From: Acidobacteriaceae bacterium
GTDB taxonomy: Bacteria; Acidobacteriota; Terriglobia; Terriglobales; Acidobacteriaceae
DNA length: 21,490 nt
Direction of reading: 5' to 3'
Assembly (NCBI GenBank): GCA_003140785.1
Contig: PLKY01000381.1
Span: 1-21,490, forward strand
The notes beneath the pieces are model-generated. The model saw only the letters and a list, made by a program, of their open reading frames with translations. It made no database searches and was not told the origin of the DNA. Below are positions 1-6,934 of this stretch, in pieces; positions within the stretch are counted from its first letter, which is position 1; each line of letters begins with the position of its first letter. Position numbers and translations under genes: made by a program.

Positions 1-1
1 T

Positions 2-172
2 CATGCGGTCATAGACCTAGTGACGATCACGTGCTTTGCGTACCTGATTTGGCCGCAGCCTCCAGGGTGGTTGCAGTTTGGTTGGGCGCCAGTGGCCGTC
101 GGCGAGATCTTGGCTGGCTTGTGGCTCTTGATCAAAGGCTTGAACTTCGACACGCGAGAGAGCCGCGCTTAG
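2..172 (+). CDS. DUF4386 family membrane protein, C-terminal fragment
   Basis: The frame is open from the first full codon to a TAG at 170-172, giving 56 residues that end a protein starting outside the window. It shows a hydrophobic segment (VIDLVTITCFAYLIW), a Pro-rich turn, then VAVGEILAGLWLLIKGLN. That ending, with a P-x-x-x-G/A-E-x-x-x-x-LWLL-x-KG pattern, is how I remember DUF4386 proteins finishing. DUF4386 is a family of multi-pass membrane proteins of unknown function. The assignment rests on this tail alone. It is followed after 95 bp by the small HicB-like gene on the same strand. Confidence 0.6.
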   Translation, partial: HAVIDLVTITCFAYLIWPQPPGWLQFGWAPVAVGEILAGLWLLIKGLNFDTRESRA

Positions 173-267
173 GTTGAGGGGCTGCAGCGGTTCTCCAATT
201 GCCGGGTGCCCTAGATCTCGCAGTTGAGGCCTCGGAGGCCGCATCAAAACTGGTCAATACTCGTTGA

Positions 268-438
268 ATGCGAAATCTATTCACAGCAGTTATCGAGCGC
301 GATGGCGAATGGTTCGTTGCGTGGTCACCTGAGATTCATGGCGCCAACAGACAGGGTCGCAGCAAGGACGAGTGCCGCGAAAGCCTAAGTGCGGCTATTC
401 AACTCATGCTCGAAGATCGAGGAACTCCTTGTCACTGA
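268..438 (+). CDS. HicB-family antitoxin-like protein (orphan, 56 aa)
   Basis: This short gene starts at ATG 268 and ends at TGA 436-438. The protein begins MRNLFTAVIERDGEWFVAW, continues SPEIHGANRQGRSKDECRES and ends with an AIQLMLEDRG helix. This is the HicB partial RNase H-like fold: a beta strand with ERDG, then a W/Y-x-A-x-x-PE-x-x-GA turn, a QG-x-(S/T)-x-(E/D)-E-(C/A) helix cap and a C-terminal Ala/Leu-rich helix. HicB normally neutralises HicA, an mRNA interferase with a double-stranded-RNA-binding fold. I find no HicA: the 95 bp upstream has no matching frame, and pyruvate kinase converges 6 bp downstream. The protein stops right after the core fold and has no added DNA-binding domain. 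There is no strong Shine-Dalgarno sequence. It may be a relic or a solitary regulator. Confidence 0.65.
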   Translation: MRNLFTAVIERDGEWFVAWSPEIHGANRQGRSKDECRESLSAAIQLMLEDRGTPCH

Positions 439-444
439 ATCCGC

Positions 445-2070
445 CTACGGATTTGAAATCTTCGGCGGGTTTGGCGAAGGATACCTCTGCAGCCCCGGCG
501 ACTTGATTCGCGGCGAGCGCTTCGACTTCGGCTGAGCCGTGGCAGAAGCCGGATCGGGCAATGTCTCCTGATGATGCGGCGCAAAGAAACGCACACCCTC
601 CTGGTTATGTTCCCCAAGAACATGCAGCCTGAGAAAATTCGTAGATCCGGACTTCGTTCGTGTGCCGGCAACGATCGCAATCACTTCGCGATTCTTGACA
701 TAGCCGTATTGCTCGAGCAAGCTTTCAGCCACGTCCACCAGCGCCTCAGTCGAATTCACCTTTGGACATCGAATGGGCGTGGTGCCCCACAAAAGATTCA
801 GACGATTAATCGTCACTTCAATTGGGCTGAGCGCAAAAATCGGCGATGTCGGATGATACTTCGAAAGCTGGCGCGCGGTCGCTCCCGACTCGGTAAACAG
901 CGCAATCCCGCGCAGGTCAAGGTCGTCGGCTGCATGCGCGGTGGCCTCGCAAATCGTCTCGGCGATCGAGAGGTGGCTCTGTCGCACGCGCGTACCAGAA
1001 TAGGTCTCTTTCTCTTCCTTGATATGCCGTTCCGCCTCGCTCACGATGCGGGCCATCATCGACACCGCATCCACGGGATATTTGCCAACAGCCGACTCGC
1101 CTGAAAGCATCACAGCATCTGTGCCATCGTAGACGGCATTCGCCACGTCGGAAACTTCCGCGCGTGTGGGCCGCGGGTTTTCAATCATCGATTCCAGCAT
1201 CTGCGTCGCAGTGATCACCGGCTTGAAGTACTCGGAGGCGCGGCGAATGATGTGCTTCTGAATCGCGGGCACCTGCTCTGGCGGCACCTCGACGCCCAGA
1301 TCGCCGCGTGCCACCATAATGCCGTCCGCCACTTGCAGAATGCTGTCGAGGTGTTCGATGGCCTGCGGTTTTTCGAGCTTGGCAATCACCCATGTTTCGC
1401 TGCCGTAGGCAGAGACTCGATTGCGCACCAGCCGTACATCCTCTGCCGTGCGCACGAACGACACCGCGATGGCATCCACGCCATTCTTCAAGGCGAACTC
1501 TAGATCTTGCGAATCTTTGTCTGTGAGGGAGGGAACACGCACAGCGATGCCCGGCAGGTTGATGCCTTTGTTTTCACCCAACTGGCCGCCGTTGATGACC
1601 TCGCAAACGACATCCGTGCCAATCACCTCGTGCACGCGCAATTCGATGAGGCCGTCGGAGAGGAGAATGCGTGAGCCCTGCTCGACGTTCTCCGCCAGAG
1701 TCTTGAACGTGGTTCCAACCAGTGAGGCGGTTCCAGGAACGTCGCGCGGCGTGATGGTCAGACGGCCGCCGGCCTTCAGCAGGACGGGCTGATGATCCTT
1801 CAGCTTCGACGTGCGGATCTTAGGTCCCTGCAGATCGCCGAGGATGCACAGTGGCTTGCGCTCTTCGCGGCTCACTTTGCGAATCATCTGAATGAGCACC
1901 AGCTTCTCTTCGTGCGATCCATGAGAGAAGTTCAGGCGAACTACATCGACTCCAGCACGGACCAGCTCGCGAAAGACCGGTTCGGTATTTGAAGCGGGCC
2001 CCAGCGTCGCAACTATCTTTGCGCGTCGTTGAATGGGGGATTCACTCAGACTCGTTTCAGCGTGCGGCAT
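445..2070 (-). CDS. pyk: Pyruvate kinase
   Basis: Cytoplasmic glycolytic enzyme: phosphoenolpyruvate + ADP to pyruvate + ATP, needing Mg2+ and usually K+. Visible motifs, numbered from the chosen start: RRAKIVATLGPAS (15-27), VVRLNFSHGSHEE (43-55), GDLQGPKIRTSKL (78-90, start of the B-domain region), the active-site signature TWVIAKLEKPQAI with catalytic Lys231, the metal-binding MVARGDLGVE (252-261) and ITATQMLESMIENPRPTRAEV (286-306). The frame is open upstream to 2265, but I start at ATG 2070 (MPHAETSL). That ATG has a GGAG at suitable spacing, and an earlier start would add a low-complexity leader overlapping the upstream gene. At 541 aa it is longer than the usual 470-480: residues from about 490 form a Pro/Ser/Lys-rich basic tail. 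It lies 139 bp after the YihY gene on the same strand and converges with the hicB-like gene. Confidence 0.96.
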   Translation of the reverse strand: MPHAETSLSESPIQRRAKIVATLGPASNTEPVFRELVRAGVDVVRLNFSHGSHEEKLVLIQMIRKVSREERKPLCILGDLQGPKIRTSKLKDHQPVLLKAGGRLTITPRDVPGTASLVGTTFKTLAENVEQGSRILLSDGLIELRVHEVIGTDVVCEVINGGQLGENKGINLPGIAVRVPSLTDKDSQDLEFALKNGVDAIAVSFVRTAEDVRLVRNRVSAYGSETWVIAKLEKPQAIEHLDSILQVADGIMVARGDLGVEVPPEQVPAIQKHIIRRASEYFKPVITATQMLESMIENPRPTRAEVSDVANAVYDGTDAVMLSGESAVGKYPVDAVSMMARIVSEAERHIKEEKETYSGTRVRQSHLSIAETICEATAHAADDLDLRGIALFTESGATARQLSKYHPTSPIFALSPIEVTINRLNLLWGTTPIRCPKVNSTEALVDVAESLLEQYGYVKNREVIAIVAGTRTKSGSTNFLRLHVLGEHNQEGVRFFAPHHQETLPDPASATAQPKSKRSPRIKSPGLQRYPSPNPPKISNP

Positions 2071-2209
2071 CAAAATGACTCCAGAATGGGTTGCGCGGGG
2101 GTTGGGGGTTGAATTGGGGACAGATCGCTTCATTGTACACGGAGGAGCAGCAGATAATTCTCCTTTGCCCGTCATGAATTGTTGAGGAATAAAGGGCCGA
2201 TGCGAAGGA

Positions 2210-3094
2210 TTATCGGCGCGAAGCGAATCTTTCGAGAAAATCGAAACTGGCCTCATCTTCGACACGCGCTCGAAAGCGGACGCCGTTCAATTCCGCTCCG
2301 AGAAGTGCGCTGAACGAAGTGAGGTAGAGCCACACAAGAGTGGCGATGCCCGCGCCAAATGGGCCATAAAACCTGGAGTAGTTCGCGAATGTCGTCACAT
2401 ACCAGCCAAATGCCAGCGTCGCCGGAAACCACACCACAGTCGCAGCAATCGCGCCAGGCATCACCCGCGACCAATGTTCCTTGCGCTTGGTTCCGAAGTG
2501 ATAAAGTGCGCCCAGCACAGTAACACTCGTTACGACCGCGATTGCCCATCGCACCATCCGCCAGAAGAACAAGACTGCGTGGCGCAGTTCGTGCGCTGCA
2601 TTGTTCACCATCCAATGCTCAATCTGGTGGCCAAAGACCAGCAGCAGCGTCGCCAGGGCAAGCGGAACATGCACCATGGGAACAAGCAAGAGCGCGCGCA
2701 GCCGCCGTTCCCAGAATCCCCATTCGGTTCGCGGTAGCCGGTAGGCACGCCGAAATCCCTCCATCAGCGACAGCATCATGCCGAGTCCGGCAAACACGCT
2801 GAGGACTGCCGCAGAGAAGACGAGCTGTGCCGGTTGAAATCGCCGCGTCTGCATGGATGAGAGCAGCAGCACATATGTGTCGGCGGGTACGAAGTTCATA
2901 AATGACATGCGAAATTGGCCCATCATTGTCGTGCCCTCGGGCACAAACGCGAGCAAAGTAGTAACGACAACCATCGTCGGAAACAGCATCAGCATGCCGG
3001 AATACGCTGCGGCCTTGGCTGTGTTGAGCATGTCGTGCTCAAATGCCAGCCACAGTGCTTTCCGGAACATGCCAATCCAACGAGCCATGCGCAT
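2210..3094 (-). CDS. YihY/virulence factor BrkB family membrane protein
   Basis: A multi-pass inner-membrane protein of about 294 residues. Family marks are the N-terminal KAAAYSGMLMLFP (the AAALAYYxLxALFP region of the family) and the C-terminal YGPFGAGIATLVWLYLTSF followed by LLGAELN, the most conserved stretch of YihY proteins. About six hydrophobic segments are visible, the first near residues 28-50 and the last near 245-270. The biochemical role of the family is not settled; the old label 'ribonuclease BN' is wrong for these proteins. GTG (3097), ATG (3094) and ATG (3088) lie close together in frame, and none has a clear Shine-Dalgarno sequence, so the exact start is uncertain. Pyruvate kinase follows on the same strand; bglX is divergent across about 220 bp. 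Confidence 0.9.
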   Translation of the reverse strand: MRMARWIGMFRKALWLAFEHDMLNTAKAAAYSGMLMLFPTMVVVTTLLAFVPEGTTMMGQFRMSFMNFVPADTYVLLLSSMQTRRFQPAQLVFSAAVLSVFAGLGMMLSLMEGFRRAYRLPRTEWGFWERRLRALLLVPMVHVPLALATLLLVFGHQIEHWMVNNAAHELRHAVLFFWRMVRWAIAVVTSVTVLGALYHFGTKRKEHWSRVMPGAIAATVVWFPATLAFGWYVTTFANYSRFYGPFGAGIATLVWLYLTSFSALLGAELNGVRFRARVEDEASFDFLERFASRR

Positions 3095-3278
3095 CACAAG
3101 TCAGAGTATTTCATTTGCGGTGATTCCGGCGATACTTCCGGCCGTTTCTCTTTCCGGAACCACGACGGTGCGCTGCCAGATGAAAGCTGAACGAAACCGA
3201 TCCGGATTCTTGAACCCGCGTCCGCCGTGGGAGTTGTTGCCAAGACTCGCGGTGCGATGTTCCAACCTGAGCGTGAAC

Positions 3279-3308
3279 CTGACGCACCAAACAGAAGCGG
3301 TTTATGAT
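3279..3308 (+). promoter_or_regulatory. Candidate sigma70-type promoter for bglX
   Basis: A CTGACG hexamer (3279-3284, 4 of 6 matches to TTGACA) is followed after 18 bp by TATGAT (3303-3308, 5 of 6 matches to TATAAT). A start of transcription about 7 bp after the -10 box would fall around 3315, only a few bases before ATG 3318. This fits the absence of a visible Shine-Dalgarno sequence and would imply a leaderless or nearly leaderless message. It was found by eye, and a chance match is possible. Confidence 0.3.
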
Positions 3309-3317
3309 AGCCGGGTT

Positions 3318-5702
3318 ATGAAAATCGCTCTCGGCTCTAAAGTCCTCCCGCTGATTTGCCCACTGATTCTGGCTAGCCTTCAACCTTTCCCTTCCGCTGC
3401 GCAGTCGCATCCGGTGCCCAATACCCAACTGGCTTCGAAAGAAGTGAACGCGCGCGCCGATGCGCTATTGAAAAAGATGACGCTCGAAGAGAAGATCGGG
3501 CAGCTCGTGCAGTATTCGGCCGGATTCGCGACGGGGCCCGCCGCTTCCAATTTGACCTACGACGACCTGGTCGCCAAGGGCCTGGTGGGTTCAATGCTCA
3601 ACGTTGTAGGCGCGGAGAAGACGAATCACTACCAGCACATCGCGATGGAGAAATCGCGCCTGCATATTCCCATCATTTTTGGGCTCGATGTCATTCACGG
3701 CCACCACACCACTTTTCCCATTCCGCTCGCCGTCGCTGCAAGCTGGGATCCCGAGGCTGCGGAGACCGTCGCGCGCACCGGCGCAGTGGAAGCGCGCGCC
3801 GACGGCATCGACTGGGTCTTCTCGCCTATGGTCGACATTGCGCGCGATCCGCGGTGGGGCCGCATCGTCGAGTCGAATGGAGAAGATCCCTATCTCAGCT
3901 CCGCCATGGCGCGGGCCTGGGTCAAGGGCTATCAGCAAGGCGACTTGTCCAAGCTCGATTCTGTTGCCGCATGCGTGAAGCATTTCGCCGCATACGGCGC
4001 TGCCATCGCCGGCCGCGACTACAACGCGACCGACATGAGCGAGCTGACGCTGCGGCAGGTTTATTTGGAGCCGTATCGCGCTGCGGTTGAGGCTGGTGTG
4101 GCCACTGTGATGAGCTCGTTCAACTCCATCAATGGCATTCCTGCCACGGCTGACCCGCTTACACTGACGCAGATTCTGCGCAAGGAATGGGGATTTGATG
4201 GATTCGTGGTGTCCGATTGGGGTGCGGTGGGAGAACTGATGAACCACTCCATCGGCGATGGGCCTACCGTGGCGCGCAAGGCGCTCGAGGCCGGCCTCGA
4301 CATGGATATGGAAGGCAACCTCTTCGGCACCACGCTCGCTTCGCAGGTGCGCTCGGGCAAGATTCCCGAGAGCGTCGTCGATGAAGCGGTGCGCCGTATT
4401 TTGCGGGTCAAGTTTGCGGTGGGGCTCTTCGATCATCCCTACACTGCGGACAGTCCGGCATACGAAGCGACGCCGGAGCGTCGCGCTGTGGCGCGCAAGG
4501 TGGCCGACGAGACGATGGTTCTGCTCAAGAACGATCCCGTTGAAGGCGTTGGCGCGCTGTTGCCGTTTACGTCCAAGGCTAAGAAGATTGCGTTGATTGG
4601 GCCATTGGCTGACGATGCGCGCGATCTGCTCGGCGCGTGGTCCGCGGGCGATCCGAAGAACGTGATCACGCTCAAGCAAGAGCTGAATCAGCGACTCGGC
4701 GATCGGCTTACGTATGCAGTAGGTTGCGGACTGCTTGCGGGCGACGATGCGAAGGTGCTTGCCAGCTTGACGTTTGGCGGGTCAGTTGCAGGCCAGCAAA
4801 GCCAGCCCGCTCCTGACGACGAGAAGAGCATTGCCGAAGCTGTCGATGCGGCGAAGCAGGCTGACCTTGCGATTCTGGCATTAGGTGAACCGGCGAATTG
4901 GATGGAAGGTGAGGCAGCGAGCCGCGTCCATCTTGGGTTCACCGGCAATCAGGAGAAGCTGCTGGAAGCTGTCGTTGCCACGGGAAAGCCAGTGATTCTT
5001 GTGGTGCTTGCGGGTCGGCCGCTGGAGTTGAAGTGGGCTGCTGAACATGTGCCTGCGATTCTCGAAGCTTGGAGTCCTGGGATTGAGGCCGGTCCTGCGG
5101 TTGCCGATGTGCTGTTTGGCGATGTGAATCCTTCGGGAAAACTTCCGTCGAGCTTTCCGCGCGCGGTTGGGCAGGAGCCGCTTTACTATGCGCAGCTTCC
5201 CACGGGACGTCCCGCGCATGTCGATTTGACCCACATGCCGACTAACTCCCTGGAGAAATTTGTGTCGCGGTATGTCGATGAGCAGAACTCGGCGCTGTTC
5301 CCGTTTGGCTGGGGATTGAGCTACACGCGGTTCAGCTATTCCAAACCGACGTTGAGCCGCGCGGAGGTTCCACTGCAGGAGGTTTTGGCGAATCGCGCGC
5401 CGGTCACGACGGTTGCGGTGGATGTGACGAATACAGGCAGCGTTGCGGGGACTGAAGTGGTGCAGCTCTACATTCGCAACACGGAGGCGAGTGTGGAGCA
5501 GCCGGTGCGCGAGCTAAAAGGCTTTACACGGGTGCAACTGGCGCCGGGCGAGACAAAGCATGTGACGTTTCCGCTGGGATTCGACGAGCTGAACTTCTAC
5601 AACGTCGAGGTGAAGCGGACCGTAGAGGCGACGAGGTATGACGTGTGGGTGGGCGGTAGCTCGCTGGCTGACGCTGAGACTGAGTTGAAGATTGTTGAGT
5701 AG
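3318..5702 (+). CDS. bglX: Periplasmic beta-glucosidase, glycoside hydrolase family 3 (BglX-like)
   Basis: A 794-residue secreted GH3 enzyme that hydrolyses beta-glucosidic bonds of oligosaccharides with retention of configuration. Residues 1-29 are a signal peptide with a hydrophobic core (LPLICPLILASL) and an SAAQ-type cleavage site. The N-terminal (beta/alpha)8 domain runs roughly 45-390 and carries FGLDVIHGHHTTFPIPLA (121-138), VKHFAAYG (220-227) and GFVVSDWGA, with Asp300 as the expected nucleophile. The second domain (about 400-620) contains WMEGEAASR, where Glu530 or Glu532 is a candidate acid/base, and GKPVILVVLAGRPLE. A fibronectin-III-like domain closes the protein (about 695-790). 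Length and domain order match E. coli BglX (765 aa). The frame is open to 2853, but only ATG 3318 puts the signal peptide at the N-terminus. It appears to be a single-gene unit. A large antisense open frame under it is a codon-bias shadow. Confidence 0.95.
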   Translation: MKIALGSKVLPLICPLILASLQPFPSAAQSHPVPNTQLASKEVNARADALLKKMTLEEKIGQLVQYSAGFATGPAASNLTYDDLVAKGLVGSMLNVVGAEKTNHYQHIAMEKSRLHIPIIFGLDVIHGHHTTFPIPLAVAASWDPEAAETVARTGAVEARADGIDWVFSPMVDIARDPRWGRIVESNGEDPYLSSAMARAWVKGYQQGDLSKLDSVAACVKHFAAYGAAIAGRDYNATDMSELTLRQVYLEPYRAAVEAGVATVMSSFNSINGIPATADPLTLTQILRKEWGFDGFVVSDWGAVGELMNHSIGDGPTVARKALEAGLDMDMEGNLFGTTLASQVRSGKIPESVVDEAVRRILRVKFAVGLFDHPYTADSPAYEATPERRAVARKVADETMVLLKNDPVEGVGALLPFTSKAKKIALIGPLADDARDLLGAWSAGDPKNVITLKQELNQRLGDRLTYAVGCGLLAGDDAKVLASLTFGGSVAGQQSQPAPDDEKSIAEAVDAAKQADLAILALGEPANWMEGEAASRVHLGFTGNQEKLLEAVVATGKPVILVVLAGRPLELKWAAEHVPAILEAWSPGIEAGPAVADVLFGDVNPSGKLPSSFPRAVGQEPLYYAQLPTGRPAHVDLTHMPTNSLEKFVSRYVDEQNSALFPFGWGLSYTRFSYSKPTLSRAEVPLQEVLANRAPVTTVAVDVTNTGSVAGTEVVQLYIRNTEASVEQPVRELKGFTRVQLAPGETKHVTFPLGFDELNFYNVEVKRTVEATRYDVWVGGSSLADAETELKIVE

Positions 5703-5727
5703 GTGGAAGGGTCACATTACTTCAAAT

Positions 5728-5743
5728 TGTTCCACGTGGAACA
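5728..5743. promoter_or_regulatory. parS: parS-type ParB binding site
   Basis: The 16-bp sequence TGTTCCACGTGGAACA matches the bacterial chromosomal parS consensus (tGTTNCACGTGNAACa) at every position. It is the centre of a perfect 22-bp palindrome at 5725-5746, so the symmetry extends three bases further on each side. It starts 26 bp after the bglX stop codon, outside any credible gene. ParB loads here and spreads, and with ParA and SMC it segregates the origin region. No parA or parB is in the window. I saw no second copy by eye. Confidence 0.8.
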
Positions 5744-5746
5744 ATT

Positions 5747-6234
5747 GCGGCGTCTGTCACAGGTGTTGACTGGGATTTGCGAAGAATTACGCGGAGATGT
5801 GGCACACTTGTGGGCCGCGGATGCGCGGTTGCCTTGCGCGAGGATGATCGGAATTTTCTGCAAGCTTGCTGTGGATAAACGCAAATTTAGGAGGGGGGGA
5901 GGGGTCCTTCTTCGGCCACCCCTCGGAACGAAGCCCTATCCTCAGAGTTTCTGTGATGCCCTCTTGGACACTTTGCGAACCGCTTGGCGCGGAGTGGGTC
6001 AGAATCTCTCCCCAACGTTACTGTGTGGCAAACGGGCCAAATTCTCTGCAAAGTAAATTGGCGGATCGACGACCCCTGGCCGACTTGCCAGGACTAATCG
6101 GGCACGGCCTTTGCTTCTAATTACTATTAGCTCGATGATTCGCTAGGCGGTCTCAAAAACGAGGACGCACTCGTGGGCAGAGATCCAATCGTCTGGGCTG
6201 CATTCCATGGCGGACTGGACCTACACCTACAGGG
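5747..6234. other. Gene-free stretch between bglX and the methyltransferase block
   Basis: About 490 bp without a credible gene. It contains a perfect E. coli-type DnaA box in reverse orientation (TGTGGATAA, 5870-5878) and a G-rich run followed by an imperfect hairpin (GAGGGGT near 5897 with ACCCCTC near 5922). The short open frames here (for example 5703-6056) have no ribosome binding site, no family resemblance, and start by reading through the parS palindrome. It marks the left edge of the accessory methyltransferase block. Confidence 0.5.
5870..5878 (-). promoter_or_regulatory. Single DnaA-box match
   Basis: TGTGGATAA is the reverse complement of the strong E. coli DnaA box TTATCCACA, with 9 of 9 bases identical. 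It is 127 bp from the parS palindrome. No second box and no AT-rich unwinding region lie next to it, so it is not evidence of an origin. A single 9-mer match in a window this size has a modest chance of being accidental. Confidence 0.3.
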
Positions 6235-6612
6235 TTAACTTAGCTGGCCGACGATGTAGGACAAGCACCCGCTAAGCCAATTCCCTAATGCTGATGCGCT
6301 GGTAATCGCGCCAATGTGTGCGTTCAGCCCCCCTCGTTGCCACTCGGCTGACATCGCGAAGTGAAAGCGCATCAATTGCGCTTCGCGATCAACTTCTTCG
6401 TCGGCTTGACCGTCAGGGGCAAAGGTTGCTGGGGAGTCGGCGCTAAATCCAGGGCCTTGATATTGCGGCGGCGGGTGGTAGACGTGCCAATGCGGCTGCG
6501 CGTGAATCGCCTGCATTTGCTCGTCAGAGCAATACCACTCAGCTCGCAGGACGGGAATCTTCTCTTCTGCGAAGGCATCGCCCTCAAAGATAATTATTCC
6601 AGCGTCGACCAA
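6235..6612 (-). CDS. Hypothetical protein, C-terminal part of a probably frameshifted gene
   Basis: I do not recognise a named family. The 125-residue frame has a sensible globular look: EEKIPVLRAEWYC, then HAQPHWHVYHPP, an acidic stretch, RFHFAMSAEW and a C-terminal NWLSGCLSYIVGQLS helix. The only start in this frame is TTG 6612, with no ribosome binding site. Protein-like sequence continues upstream of that TTG without a stop as far as 6837 (including KAIYWAGITVNFQFLDSSHQ), a stretch with no ATG or GTG. The real gene therefore probably begins in the preceding 6707-6931 frame, and the two are joined by a one-base shift. It follows the methyltransferase, so a role linked to DNA modification is possible but unproven. 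Confidence 0.45.
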   Translation of the reverse strand: MVDAGIIIFEGDAFAEEKIPVLRAEWYCSDEQMQAIHAQPHWHVYHPPPQYQGPGFSADSPATFAPDGQADEEVDREAQLMRFHFAMSAEWQRGGLNAHIGAITSASALGNWLSGCLSYIVGQLS

Positions 6613-6706
6613 TTGATGCGATGAATCCAGGAATTGAAAGTTTACAGTTATCCCCGCCCAATAAATGGCCTTCGTGGTTTCGCAAAGCGGGAGGATGGGG
6701 TAGGCA

Positions 6707-6931
6707 TCACGCGCCGTCCCTCGTTGTTGGCCCGTGCCGGAGAGAGCGTACCTTGTAACTCTGGCCGATCTGATAGTTGGCTTGAACCCTAGGGTCGTTT
6801 GCCCAAATTGCTTTCTGAGAGCCGGGAAGGCATACGTCTAGCACTGTCTCTGGTTTCTCAATACCCCTCAACCCCAGCGTGAGCGTCCGCAGCAAAGGTG
6901 CTGCTTGGGCACCTGACCGTTTCTTAGGCAT
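6707..6931 (-). CDS. Hypothetical protein, N-terminal part of a probably frameshifted gene
   Basis: A 74-residue frame starting at ATG 6931, which lies 3 bp after the methyltransferase stop. An AAGAGG ribosome binding site sits inside the last codons of the methyltransferase, so the two are almost certainly translationally coupled. The protein starts MPKKRSGAQAAPLLRTLTLG and includes KAIWANDPRVQANYQIGQSY. It ends abruptly at 6707 while the neighbouring frame, open from 6837 down to 6235, carries on with plausible protein sequence. The simplest reading is one gene of about 230 codons broken by one extra base (or two missing) within 6707-6837. A sequencing error is also possible. No family is recognised. 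Confidence 0.45.
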   Translation of the reverse strand: MPKKRSGAQAAPLLRTLTLGLRGIEKPETVLDVCLPGSQKAIWANDPRVQANYQIGQSYKVRSLRHGPTTRDGA

Positions 6932-6934
6932 GCG

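Noticed and set aside
2071..2265. Extended N-terminus of pyruvate kinase
   Set aside because: It would overlap the YihY gene, is Pro/Ser-rich without similarity, and the internal ATG 2070 has its own ribosome binding site and begins just before the conserved RRAKIVATLGP block.
3591..4679. 362-residue antisense frame inside bglX
   Set aside because: It lies wholly opposite a certain GH3 gene, is full of His/Arg, and shows no family motif; this is a codon-bias shadow.
5703..6056. 117-residue open frame downstream of bglX
   Set aside because: It has no ribosome binding site, reads through the parS palindrome, and its composition (Arg/Leu/Gly-rich) looks like non-coding GC-rich DNA.
5747..6234. 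Replication origin
   Set aside because: Only one DnaA box, no AT-rich unwinding element, and no dnaA, dnaN or parAB in the window.
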